A DNA stretch of 64,000 nt, taken from the NCBI RefSeq assembly GCF_023630205.1, contig NZ_JALPRR010000001.1, positions 744,001-808,000 on the forward strand. Direction: 5' to 3'. The translations under genes and the position numbers were made by a program. The first letter of the stretch is position 1; the number at the start of each line of letters is the position of its first letter. The notes below the pieces were generated by a model. It was not told the DNA's origin. It saw only the letters and a program-made list of their open reading frames with translations, and searched no databases. Of the stretch, positions 50,525 through 58,819 are shown one piece after another. Source of the DNA: Pontibacter ruber. GTDB taxonomy: Bacteria; Bacteroidota; Bacteroidia; Cytophagales; Hymenobacteraceae.

Positions 50525-51374
50525 CGCAGAAAAGAACAGACTGAAAGATAAGGCTTTCCAGGTATTTGGGGTGTTCTGCACCTTTATTGGTCTGGTTATA
50601 CTTGCCATATTCCTCATCGACATCCTGATAGAAGGCTTAGCACGCATTGACTGGGATTTTATAACAAGCTTACCATCCAGAAGAGCAAGCCGTGCAGGTA
50701 TACTTACTGCCTGGGCAGGCACGCTCTGGATTCTGGTACTGACCTCCGTAATTGCTTTCCCGCTGGGCATTGCAGCAGGCGTATACTTAGAAGAGTATAG
50801 CAAAAAAACCAGGCTGGCTAATTTCCTCGAAGTTAATATTGCGAATCTTGCCGGTGTGCCTTCCATCATCTATGGTTTGCTGGGCATGGAAATGTTCGGG
50901 CGCGTAATGGGTTTAGGAGGCAGCATTCTGGCAGGTGCGCTAACGTTATCGTTGCTTGTACTTCCGATCATTATCGTAACTACCCGTGAGGCGATCAAAG
51001 CAGTGCCGCGCAGCATCCGAGACGCCTCTTATGCCTTGGGTGCATCTAAGTGGCAAACCACCTGGAACCAGGTACTGCCTGCTTCGTTCGGGGGTATATT
51101 AACAGGCGTTATACTTGCGCTCTCCAGGGCAGTAGGCGAAGCAGCTCCGCTGATCGTAATTGGTGCGCTGGCGTACGTTCCTTTTGTACCAACCTCCCCT
51201 ACAGATGAGTTTACCGTATTGCCTATCCAGATCTTTAACTGGACGTCCAGACCACAGGCAGACTTTTTAGTAAATGCTGCCGCTGCAATTATTATACTAC
51301 TTTTAATTACATTTATACTTAACGGTATCGCTGTATACTTGCGAAACAAGTGGCAGAAGCGTGTTAAGTGGTAA
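50517..51374 (+). CDS. pstA: Phosphate ABC transporter permease PstA
   Basis: Partner permease of PstC. 285 residues, six helices. EAA loop [22 protein letters not shown] (about 170-191) and [13 protein letters not shown] (about 208-220) are family-typical. The ATG lies inside the pstC 3' end (8 bp overlap), so the two are translationally coupled; pstB follows after 6 bp. Several Ile-Leu pairs here are written ATA-CTT within the 7-mer TATACTT. Confidence 0.94.
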   Translation: MTNAEKNRLKDKAFQVFGVFCTFIGLVILAIFLIDILIEGLARIDWDFITSLPSRRASRAGILTAWAGTLWILVLTSVIAFPLGIAAGVYLEEYSKKTRLANFLEVNIANLAGVPSIIYGLLGMEMFGRVMGLGGSILAGALTLSLLVLPIIIVTTREAIKAVPRSIRDASYALGASKWQTTWNQVLPASFGGILTGVILALSRAVGEAAPLIVIGALAYVPFVPTSPTDEFTVLPIQIFNWTSRPQADFLVNAAAAIIILLLITFILNGIAVYLRNKWQKRVKW

Positions 51375-51380
51375 GAACTT

Positions 51381-52145
51381 ATGAGTAAGAAGAACTATAA
51401 ATTAGAGGCGAAGGATCTGAATGCCTATTACGGCAGCTTTCATGCGCTCAAAAACATCAACATTGCCATGGAAGAAAAGGCTGTTACAGCCTTTATCGGG
51501 CCTTCGGGCTGCGGCAAGTCTACGTTCCTGCGTACCCTTAACCGCATGAACGACTACATCGAGGGCTTCCGGGTGGAAGGCGACATCCTGCTGGACGGCC
51601 GCGACATTTACGCGAAAGACGTTCGTGTAGATGAACTTCGCAAGGAAGTGGGCATGGTGTTCCAGAAGCCTAACCCGTTCCCGAAAACCATCTTTGAGAA
51701 TGTGGTGTATGGCCTGAAAATACAGGGCCTCAAAGACAAACGGGTACTGGCAGAAACTGCTGAAAAATCGCTGCGCCAGACTGCGCTTTGGGATGAGGTA
51801 AAAGACAAGCTAGACAAATCGGCCCTGGCCTTATCCGGTGGGCAGCAGCAACGCCTTTGCATTGCACGCGCGCTTGCCATTTCGCCTTCGGTTATCCTGA
51901 TGGACGAACCTACATCGGCCCTGGACCCGATCTCGACTGCCAAGATTGAGGAGCTGATCTTTAAACTGAAGAACGATTACACCATCGTGATCGTGACGCA
52001 CAACATGCAGCAGGCCGGCCGGGTGAGCGACTATACGGCGTTCTTCTACATGGGCGAACTGGTGGAATTTGCCAAAACCAGAACCATGTTCACAAGCCCG
52101 AAACACGAGCGTACGCAGAACTATATTACGGGCCGTTTCGGGTAA
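51381..52145 (+). CDS. pstB: Phosphate ABC transporter ATPase PstB
   Basis: Cytoplasmic ATPase of the Pst system. 254 residues. Walker [10 protein letters not shown] (40-48), Q-loop in VFQKPNPFP (about 94), signature LSGGQQQR (about 152-159), Walker [13 protein letters not shown] (about 172-183) and the H-loop in IVTHNMQQ (about 203). All motifs are intact, in contrast to the ABC protein at 1813. A hairpin at 52147 separates it from phoU. Confidence 0.97.
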   Translation: MSKKNYKLEAKDLNAYYGSFHALKNINIAMEEKAVTAFIGPSGCGKSTFLRTLNRMNDYIEGFRVEGDILLDGRDIYAKDVRVDELRKEVGMVFQKPNPFPKTIFENVVYGLKIQGLKDKRVLAETAEKSLRQTALWDEVKDKLDKSALALSGGQQQRLCIARALAISPSVILMDEPTSALDPISTAKIEELIFKLKNDYTIVIVTHNMQQAGRVSDYTAFFYMGELVEFAKTRTMFTSPKHERTQNYITGRFG

Positions 52146-52146
52146 G

Positions 52147-52173
52147 TTTTATACTTTGCCTCAAAGTATAAAA
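52147..52173 (+). promoter_or_regulatory. Hairpin built from two inverted AAGTATA motifs, pstB-phoU gap
   Basis: TTTTATACTTTG / CAAAGTATAAAA, a perfect 12-bp AT-rich stem with a 3-nt loop, 1 bp after the pstB stop and 33 bp before phoU. No U-tract follows. It is a clear example of the window-wide motif used as paired arms. Confidence 0.7.
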
Positions 52174-52206
52174 TTAGTTTTCATTTAAAAACAGAGAGAT
52201 CAACGA

Positions 52207-52941
52207 ATGAACCATATAGATGTAGAACTGAGTAACCTCAAGGTTAAACTAATGGAAATGTGGGATCTGGTAGAGTATCAGTTGCAAAGCGGCCGCGATG
52301 CGATGCTGAACGCTGACCAGGAACTTGCCCGTAAAGTGGTGAAGCTCGGCAAGAAGGTAAACAACTTCGACGTGAAAATAGACCGCATGTGCGAAAACCT
52401 GCTGGCCCTGTACACGCCCGTTGCCGTAGACCTGCGCCTGGTACTTGCTACGCTCAAGATCAACGCAAACCTGGAACGTATCGGCGATACAGCGGAAGGC
52501 ATTTCGATGTTCGTCCAGAAACGGGAGGTTCCCTTCAACCCTGAGATGCTTGAAATAACCAGAGCAGTGGCCATGTTCGACGAAGCTCTGGCAATGTTTC
52601 ATGATTGCCGCATTGCCTACAAAGCAAACAACACCGACCAGGCACGCGCGCTGCTCCGCCGCGACAAAATGCTCAACAAGATCTACCGTAAATCCGACCG
52701 TATCATTGCCCAGTACCTGCGTGCAAACCCGGACAGCATTGAAGAAGGACTGATCCTGCTCTCTATCATCAAAAAGCTGGAACGAGTAGGCGATCAGGTA
52801 ACCAACATTGCCGAGGAGATCATCTTCTACCAGGATGCCAAAGTAGTGAAGCACAAGTCGAAGAAGAAGGATAAAGAGAACGGCAAAGAAAATGGTAATG
52901 GTAATGGTAATGGCAACAATAACGGTAATGCTATAAGCTGA
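52207..52941 (+). CDS. phoU: Phosphate signalling complex protein PhoU
   Basis: Negative regulator linking Pst to PhoR. 244 residues with two three-helix PhoU domains (about 5-100 and 110-205; metal-binding DLRLVLATLKINANLERIGDTAE at about 77-99 and GLILLSIIKKLERVGDQVTNIAEE in the second). The C-terminal about 30 residues (KKKDKENGKENGNGNGNGNNNG) are a low-complexity tail not part of the family, coded by a slippery GGTAAT repeat (52893-52930). Last gene of the operon, followed by a terminator. Confidence 0.93.
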   Translation: MNHIDVELSNLKVKLMEMWDLVEYQLQSGRDAMLNADQELARKVVKLGKKVNNFDVKIDRMCENLLALYTPVAVDLRLVLATLKINANLERIGDTAEGISMFVQKREVPFNPEMLEITRAVAMFDEALAMFHDCRIAYKANNTDQARALLRRDKMLNKIYRKSDRIIAQYLRANPDSIEEGLILLSIIKKLERVGDQVTNIAEEIIFYQDAKVVKHKSKKKDKENGKENGNGNGNGNNNGNAIS

Positions 52942-52976
52942 TTGCTGATAGATTAACTGCAGCAAAGTATAACAAG

Positions 52977-53008
52977 AGCACGGGCTAAGGTTCGTGCTTT
53001 TTTTATTG
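52977..53008 (+). terminator. Terminator of the pst-phoU operon
   Basis: AGCACG / CGTGCT stem with a 10-nt loop, then TTTTTTTATT. Thirty-five bp after the phoU stop. Confidence 0.8.
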
Positions 53009-53052
53009 GTTAACTAGCTGGATAGCAGGTATGGCCACTTCACTCTCCTATT

Positions 53053-53160
53053 GACGGCGCGGGTTTGCAACCCGTGTCATAGTATAATGTCGAGTCTGTG
53101 ACTCGACTGGGCCGGAGGCCCACACGTTAGCAGGTCAAGCGCGAAGACGCTCACGCTATG
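53053..53160 (-). repeat. REP-like hairpin array, copy 3 (shorter)
   Basis: Same orientation as copy 1, opposite to copy 2. It contains GGGTTtgcAACCC, CGAGTctgtgACTCG and GGGCCggaGGCCC, then the GCGaagacGC-type end. The first hairpin differs from copy 2 on both arms (GGGTT/AACCC versus GGGAA/TTCCC), which keeps the stem. Confidence 0.75.
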
Positions 53161-53176
53161 ATAGAGGTTTACTGGT

Positions 53177-53281
53177 CCCCCCTGCCCCCTCAAGAGGGGG
53201 AATCTCCGCTACTGCTATGTGCAAAGTATAAGTTTCATAGCTGCTGCAGGTCATCCCCCTACCCCCTTCAAAGGGGGACAT
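53177..53281. repeat. Palindromic CCCCCT...AGGGGG intergenic repeats (two units)
   Basis: 53177-53201 (CCCCCTGCCCCCTCaaGAGGGGG) and 53250-53279 (CCCCTACCCCCTTcaAAGGGGGAC), joined by an AAGTATA linker. Same order as at 6688 and 19150, directly upstream of the third composite element. Confidence 0.7.
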
Positions 53282-53287
53282 GGTTGA

Positions 53288-53535
53288 AGTTGCATAGCCG
53301 CTCACGAAGCAGTGTCATTTCCAGTCCTTGGGTTGAGCGCCTATGCGAGTTTTTCCGGTGTTGCGTGAGCAACATTGCGACGCAGGAGCAAAGGAAAAGC
53401 TCCCAGCGCGATGCCCGAGGACGAGGCCCCGCGGCCCTGAGCGCACCAAAGCTAGAAATGAAAGTATGGGCAAGTAGGACTGGGGAAGAAAAGCTGCTAC
53501 GAAGCAGAGGCTTGCCTGAATAAAGTATAAAGTAT
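53288..53535 (+). repeat. Composite structured repeat, copy 3
   Basis: Third copy of the element at 6840 and 19340. The 5' arm CCTTGGGTTGAGCGC (53326-53340) is identical in all three. The 3' arm (53406-53420) pairs as GCGC at the base and GCCCGAGG at the top with two G-U pairs. The core carries its own GTTGCgtgaGCAAC hairpin. The tail ends in AAGTATAAAGTATAA. Confidence 0.7.
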
Positions 53536-53616
53536 AAATCAGCGTTCTGCATCCGGCGTTAAACTGATCCTGGTCATCATTTAACATAAACACTACTTTT
53601 CCAATCTTTTGTGTCG

Positions 53617-53624
53617 TAACTTTG
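53617..53624 (+). promoter_or_regulatory. -7 promoter element for the ccm operon
   Basis: TAACTTTG, exact TAnnTTTG, 16 bp before the GTG start of ccmB. No matching -33 TTTG at the usual spacing. Confidence 0.5.
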
Positions 53625-53640
53625 CAGCAAATTTGAAAAG

Positions 53641-54309
53641 GTGCTGTTAAAAGAAGTTTTATACCTGATGCAGAAGGACTTCGTGCTGGAATGGCGGCAG
53701 AAGTATGCCTTCAATGGCATGTTGCTCTACGTCAGCAGCACGGTGTTTGTGTGCTACCTCAGTTTCGGGCTGCGATCCAATGTGCTTACAGTACCGGTCT
53801 GGAACGCCGTCCTCTGGATCATTCTGCTGTTCACGTCGGTTAATGCCATTGCCAAAAGCTTTATGCAGGAAAACCGTGGGCGGCTGCTCTACTTCTATTC
53901 CATCGTCAGTCCGCAGGGGGTTATACTTTCCAAGATCCTTTACAACGCCTGCCTGATGCTGGTGCTGGCACTGATCTGCTTTGTGTTCTATGCCTTTGTG
54001 CTGGGCAACCCTGTGCAGGACGTGCCGATGTTCCTGCTCTCTATCCTGCTGGGCGCCATAGGCTTTGCCACGTCCCTTACCATGATCTCAGGCATTGCTT
54101 CCAAAGCAGCCAACAGCAGCACCCTGATGGCGGTGCTCAGCTTCCCGGTAATTGTGCCCATGCTGCTCATGCTCATCAAGATGTCGAAAAACGCCCTGGA
54201 TGGTCTGGATCGTAGCGCCAGCCTCGACGAACTGCTTACTTTGCTTGCCATAAACATGATCGTTATCACTGTTTCTTATATTTTGTTCCCGTACCTTTGG
54301 CGTTCGTAA
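53641..54309 (+). CDS. ccmB: Haem exporter subunit CcmB
   Basis: Membrane permease of the CcmABCD complex used in cytochrome c maturation. 222 residues with six helices (first about 25-45, VCYLSFGLRSN loop; FCFVFYAFVL and later helices). The GTG start at 53641 gives the expected LLKEVLYLMQKDFVLEWRQKY N-terminus. The ATPase partner ccmA is not beside it. First gene of the ccm cluster; 195 bp separate it from ccmC. Confidence 0.9.
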   Translation: MLLKEVLYLMQKDFVLEWRQKYAFNGMLLYVSSTVFVCYLSFGLRSNVLTVPVWNAVLWIILLFTSVNAIAKSFMQENRGRLLYFYSIVSPQGVILSKILYNACLMLVLALICFVFYAFVLGNPVQDVPMFLLSILLGAIGFATSLTMISGIASKAANSSTLMAVLSFPVIVPMLLMLIKMSKNALDGLDRSASLDELLTLLAINMIVITVSYILFPYLWRS

Positions 54310-54504
54310 GCTTGTGGCGCGAAAACAAGCCTGTAATTACCAGCAAAAACAACGTGCAGAAGGAAAGGATTTGGGAAGAAATTGCAATATAAGCAGCTGG
54401 TTTGGTGACAATTGCACCTCAAGAACTGTTAGATAAAGTATAAAGTGACTGGTGCGGGATTAGCTTAAATAACCTGCACCTCAAGTATAAGATTAAAAAG
54501 GAAC

Positions 54505-55170
54505 ATGAAGAAGAACTGGTGGAAAATACTAACTGTGCTGCTGCTGGTGTTTACGGTAGTAGCCGGCATGCTGACGGAGGTTCCCCGGCTGGCTATCCTC
54601 AACGAAACGATCCGCAACCTGTACTTCCACGTGCCGATGTGGTTTGGCATGATCCTGATCCTGCTGGTATCGGTGGTTTACTCGATCAAATACCTCAAGA
54701 ACCCAACAGTTAAGAACGACATTGTTGCTCATGAGGCGGCAAAGGTTGGCATCCTGTTTGGGGTACTGGGTATTGTTACCGGCATGGAATGGGCCCGCTT
54801 TACCTGGGGCGAGTACTGGAGCAACGACCCGAAACAGAACGGCGCCGCCATTGGCCTGCTGATCTATTTCGCTTACCTGGTACTGCGCAGCTCTTTTGCC
54901 GAGCAGCAGCAGCGCGCCCGCATCAGTGCCGTGTACAACATCTTCGCCTTTGCCGCCCTTATCCCGCTGCTGTTCATACTTCCGCGCCTGACCGATTCGC
55001 TGCACCCGGGCAACGGTGGCAACCCCGGCTTTAACGCCTACGACCTGGACAACCGCCTGCGCATGGTGTTTTACCCTGCCGTACTGGGCTGGACGCTGCT
55101 GGGCATCTGGATCGTGAACGTGAAATCAAGATTAGAATTACTGAGACAACGCATATATGAAAATGTTTAG
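54505..55170 (+). CDS. ccmC: Haem exporter protein CcmC
   Basis: 221-residue six-helix protein of the HCP (haem-handling) family. The axial haem His are visible: His42 in YFHVPMW and His167 in SLHPGNGG. The tryptophan-rich WGEYWSNDPKQNG (101-113) corresponds to the WWD motif, with Asn in place of one usual Trp. It places haem on CcmE. The 3' end overlaps the ccmD-like gene by 14 bp. Confidence 0.92.
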   Translation: MKKNWWKILTVLLLVFTVVAGMLTEVPRLAILNETIRNLYFHVPMWFGMILILLVSVVYSIKYLKNPTVKNDIVAHEAAKVGILFGVLGIVTGMEWARFTWGEYWSNDPKQNGAAIGLLIYFAYLVLRSSFAEQQQRARISAVYNIFAFAALIPLLFILPRLTDSLHPGNGGNPGFNAYDLDNRLRMVFYPAVLGWTLLGIWIVNVKSRLELLRQRIYENV

Positions 55171-55441
55171 AATACTGGCCATGTGGTGCTTTATGCTGGG
55201 TGCTGCACTAGGTCTGCAGCCGGTACAGGCACAGCCTGCCCAAACAACGGAGGTAGAATTTTCGTCGGCGCCACAGCCCGAGATTGAAATGGCTGATACC
55301 CTGCGCCAGGATGGCAAAATTTACGTGGTGGTAGCGGTGCTGCTTACCATACTGGTGGGCCTGATCATCTACCTCGTGTCCGTGGACCGCAAGGTAAGCC
55401 GACTGGAAAAGCAGCTGAAAGACGACTTTGTGAACCGGTAA
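55157..55441 (+). CDS. CcmD-like small membrane protein
   Basis: 94-residue protein with a signal-like N-terminus (about 1-25, VQAQ) and a single central transmembrane helix (about 53-75, VVVAVLLTILVGLIIYLVS), then a basic C-terminal tail VDRKVSRLEKQLKDDF. Position and topology fit CcmD, although at 94 residues it is longer than the usual 60-70. Overlaps ccmC by 14 bp. Likely helps release haem-CcmE from the CcmABC complex. Confidence 0.7.
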   Translation: MKMFRILAMWCFMLGAALGLQPVQAQPAQTTEVEFSSAPQPEIEMADTLRQDGKIYVVVAVLLTILVGLIIYLVSVDRKVSRLEKQLKDDFVNR

Positions 55442-55612
55442 CAAGCAGGGTCGGTTCCTCAGGTAAAGACGCAACAGGGAACAGGAGCATCATCAAAACA
55501 ACAGTTTTTTGCCCCTTTTGCCCAAGTATAAAAATAGCCTCCCGCAATGGATTTAAAACGATCCGAAGCGTGTTAGGCTAACAGAAAAAGAGCACATATA
55601 CTTTCATAAAAG

Positions 55613-56050
55613 ATGAAAAAGTCACACATCATCGGGATTATCGTGATCGCCCTGGCTATTGGCATCATCATGTCTACTGCCGGCGACGCCAGCACTTACG
55701 TTTCCTTTGGAGAGGCTAAAGAACTGGCAGCAGATGGTAGCACAACCAAGGTACACGTAGTAGGCCGCCTGAAAAAAGATGACAAAGGACATATCGTGGG
55801 CATGCAATACGACCCGACGATCGACCCGAACTACTTTGCCTTTACGCTGGTAGATACAAACCGTATGGAGCAGCGTGTGGTATACTACAACCCGAAACCA
55901 CAGGACTTTGAGCGCTCGGAGCAGGTAGTGATCACAGGCAACATGCAGCAGGATGTGTTCGTGGCTGACAAGATCCTTCTCAAGTGCCCATCCAAGTATA
56001 CAGAAAAAGAGGTGTCTGCTAATACACCCGGAACAGCTGCAAAGCTTTAA
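55613..56050 (+). CDS. ccmE: Haem chaperone CcmE, CxxxY type
   Basis: 145-residue membrane-anchored OB-fold chaperone that carries haem to CcmF/CcmH. The N-terminal helix is about 5-23. The OB region is visible (VHVVGRLKKDDKG, FTLVDTN, VVITGNMQQDVFVADKILLKC). The usual haem-binding HxxxY is C125-P-S-K-Y129, a Cys instead of His. The CxxxY form is known from sulfate reducers and some archaea and goes with a changed Ccm system. No ccmH is seen here, in agreement. Confidence 0.9.
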   Translation: MKKSHIIGIIVIALAIGIIMSTAGDASTYVSFGEAKELAADGSTTKVHVVGRLKKDDKGHIVGMQYDPTIDPNYFAFTLVDTNRMEQRVVYYNPKPQDFERSEQVVITGNMQQDVFVADKILLKCPSKYTEKEVSANTPGTAAKL

Positions 56051-56076
56051 TTACAGTTTAGAGTCGGGACGATTGC

Positions 56077-56120
56077 TCAACTCTCAAACTCTCCAACTTT
56101 TTAACTTTCTAATTTAACAA
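56077..56120. repeat. CT-rich intergenic repeat before ccmF
   Basis: Repeated CTCTCAAACTCTCCAACTTTTTAACTTTC-type units ending 8 bp before the ccmF start; related to 25437-25600 and 36330-36402. The unit lies where the ribosome would bind. Confidence 0.6.
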
Positions 56121-56121
56121 A

Positions 56122-58713
56122 ATGATAAATACGCTGATCGGGGACGTTGGCCATGCAAGTGTGATTGTGGCTTTTGTTGCGGCCATTGTAGCCTCCTATG
56201 CCTATTTCATGGCGGCGCGTCAGAAGACCGAAGCCAGTGGTGATACCAGCTGGCGCAACTTTGCCCGTGGTGCTTTTTATGTGCACGGCCTGGCTGTTAT
56301 GGTCGTAATCTTTGCTCTTTTCAATATTATTTACGAGCACCGCTACGAGTATTATTACGCCTGGAGCCACTCTTCCAATCACCTGGCCGTGCATTACATG
56401 ATCTCCTGCTTCTGGGAAGGCCAGGAAGGCTCTTTCCTGCTGTGGATCTTCTGGCACGTGCTGCTGGGAATAGCCCTGATCAACTTTGGTAAGAAGAACA
56501 AGACCTGGGAAGCGCCTGTGATGGCGACCTTCTCGTTTGTGCAGCTTTTCCTTACCTCCATGATTCTGGGTGTGGTGATCGGCAACTTCAAGCTGGGCTC
56601 CTCTCCATTCATCCTCATGCGTGACTTCATGGCGGATGCCCCTGTGTTCAAGATGGACCCCAACTTTGTGCCGCAGGATGGTACCGGCCTGAACCCGCTG
56701 TTGCAGAACTACTGGATGGTGATTCACCCTCCTACCCTGTTCCTGGGTTTTGCTGCTACGCTTGTTCCGTTTGCCTTTGCCATTGCCGGCCTCTGGAAAG
56801 AAAAATTCACTGAGTGGGTTAAACCTGCGCTGCCATGGTCGCACTTTGCAGCCGTTACGCTGGGTATTGGCATCATGATGGGTGCTTACTGGGCTTACGA
56901 AACCTTGAACTTCGGTGGCTACTGGAACTGGGACCCGGTGGAAAACGCCGTTTACATTCCGTGGCTGGTGCTGGTTGGCGCTATCCATACCATGCTGGCC
57001 TACCGCCGCAGCAAGCAGGGCCTGGCTGCCTCGTTTATACTTGTTATCACGTCTTTCCTGCTGATTCTATACGCTACCTTCCTTACCCGTAGTGGTATTC
57101 TGGGCAATGCGTCCGTACACTCCTTCACCGACTTAGGTTTGTCCGGTCAGCTGTTTACCTACATGGCAGCCTTTATGGTGCTGTCGGTTGCACTGCTGGT
57201 GTACCGCTGGAAGCAGATTCCATCCACGGAGAAAGAACTGTCTACTTACAGCGCTGAATTCTGGGTGTTTGTAGGATCGGCTGTACTATGCCTGGCAGGT
57301 TTCCAGGTACTGGTAACCACCTCTATCCCGGTTTACAACTCTTTCCTGGGCTTTATCGGAATTGAGTCTAACGCGGCGCTACCTGCCGACCAGATCGCCC
57401 ACTATACCAAGTTCCAGCTGTGGGCAGGTGTAGGCGTAGCCATCCTTACCGGTATCGGACAGCTGCTGTGGTGGAAAAAAGCGAACAAAAACAGCTTCAA
57501 AGATGCCATCACAATGCCGCTCATGCTTACGCTGCTGTTTGCCAGCTTAGTGATCATACTTTCGAACAAGTTCGACTTCCTGCCATTTAAGCTGGATAAC
57601 CCGGTTTACATTACCTTGTTTGTTACCTCGCTGTTTGCCGTATTTGCCAACTTCAGCATCATACTTGGCCTGCTGCAGAAAAAGGTATCGCTGTCAGGTG
57701 GCGCAGTAGCACACATCGGTATTGCCCTGATGCTGATCGGTATCCTGTTCTCTTCGGGCTACTCCAACATCATCTCGGTAAACAATTCGGGTATGCTTTA
57801 CTCTCGTGAGTTTCCGGATGAGATAAACCGCGACAACGTGCTGCTGTGGCGCAACACTCCGGTGCAGATGGACAAGTATAAAGTAAGCTACCGGGGCCAG
57901 TTCCTGGAAGTGAAAGACGTGCCGGAGTATGTGAGCAAAGAACTCCTGTTCCAAACGGCGGATGAATACACGGCTATTGCCCGCGGCGACATCAAGGTAA
58001 AAGATAAAGTATACTACAAAACCGGCGATACGCTGGAGATTGTTTCTCCGGAGAACACCTACTACGAGGTGGAGTATAAGAGCGACGAAGAGCAGTTTGT
58101 ACTGTATCCGCGTGCTCAGGTAAACCCGAACATGGGCCTGCTGGCTTCTCCGGACATCAAGCACTTCGTTAACAAAGACCTGTACACGCACGTTTCTACG
58201 GTTCCGGATCCGAACGAGGAGAAAGACTGGGGCGAACTGAAGGAGTATGAGCTTTCTGCCGGCGACACCATCATCCTGAACGATTATGTAGCAGTATTCA
58301 ACGGCATTGAGCGCATCAACAACGTACCAGGCGTTTCCATGAAAAACGGTGACGTGGCCGTGCAGGCAGACATGAAGATCATGGGTGAGCGCAAAAACTA
58401 CCATGCCCACCCGGTGCTCATGATCAAAGACCAGATGATGGGACGTGTTCCGGAAGTGATCGAAGACCTAGGCATCCGACTCACCTTCATGAACATCGAC
58501 ACGCAGAACAACAAGTTCAAAATCGGTGTGAACGTAACACAGAAGGACTATGTGATCCTGAAGGCGATGGAAAAACCGTTTGTGAATATACTCTGGATCG
58601 GTACCATCATCATGTCTGTTGGCTTTGTGATGGCCATTGTGCGCCGCAACAAAGAAGGTGGTACTCCAGACGCAAAACCAGCTAAAAAAGCAACAAAGGC
58701 ACAGGTTGCCTAA
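56122..58713 (+). CDS. ccmF: Cytochrome c haem lyase subunit CcmF
   Basis: 863-residue polytopic protein of the CcmF/CcsA family that attaches haem to apocytochrome c. About 13-15 helices. The haem-handling WWD region is FGGYWNWDPVEN (264-275), and QNYWMVIHPPTLFLG (195-209) is a conserved segment with His202. Further His residues (His73, His91) can serve as haem ligands. From about residue 570 a long soluble domain sits between the last helices. It is the final gene of the ccm run and begins next to a CT-rich repeat. Confidence 0.92.
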   Translation: MINTLIGDVGHASVIVAFVAAIVASYAYFMAARQKTEASGDTSWRNFARGAFYVHGLAVMVVIFALFNIIYEHRYEYYYAWSHSSNHLAVHYMISCFWEGQEGSFLLWIFWHVLLGIALINFGKKNKTWEAPVMATFSFVQLFLTSMILGVVIGNFKLGSSPFILMRDFMADAPVFKMDPNFVPQDGTGLNPLLQNYWMVIHPPTLFLGFAATLVPFAFAIAGLWKEKFTEWVKPALPWSHFAAVTLGIGIMMGAYWAYETLNFGGYWNWDPVENAVYIPWLVLVGAIHTMLAYRRSKQGLAASFILVITSFLLILYATFLTRSGILGNASVHSFTDLGLSGQLFTYMAAFMVLSVALLVYRWKQIPSTEKELSTYSAEFWVFVGSAVLCLAGFQVLVTTSIPVYNSFLGFIGIESNAALPADQIAHYTKFQLWAGVGVAILTGIGQLLWWKKANKNSFKDAITMPLMLTLLFASLVIILSNKFDFLPFKLDNPVYITLFVTSLFAVFANFSIILGLLQKKVSLSGGAVAHIGIALMLIGILFSSGYSNIISVNNSGMLYSREFPDEINRDNVLLWRNTPVQMDKYKVSYRGQFLEVKDVPEYVSKELLFQTADEYTAIARGDIKVKDKVYYKTGDTLEIVSPENTYYEVEYKSDEEQFVLYPRAQVNPNMGLLASPDIKHFVNKDLYTHVSTVPDPNEEKDWGELKEYELSAGDTIILNDYVAVFNGIERINNVPGVSMKNGDVAVQADMKIMGERKNYHAHPVLMIKDQMMGRVPEVIEDLGIRLTFMNIDTQNNKFKIGVNVTQKDYVILKAMEKPFVNILWIGTIIMSVGFVMAIVRRNKEGGTPDAKPAKKATKAQVA

Positions 58714-58730
58714 CGTATAAAACCACTTAC

Positions 58731-58764
58731 AAAAGCCCTTGCCAAACGGCAGGGGCTTTTGCTT
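58731..58764 (+). terminator. Terminator of the ccm operon
   Basis: CAAAAGCCCTTGCC / GGCAGGGGCTTTTG near-perfect stem with a short loop, 17 bp after the stop; the U-tract is short (TTTTGC), so moderate strength. Confidence 0.7.
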
Positions 58765-58819
58765 TATATCAGGTATAAAACTGCTATACTTGCAGTAGCA
58801 CAACCTAAAACAGAAAACC

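Noticed and set aside
56101-56988. 295-residue minus-strand frame inside ccmF
   Set aside because: Antisense to clear ccmF motifs; composition typical of antisense frames.
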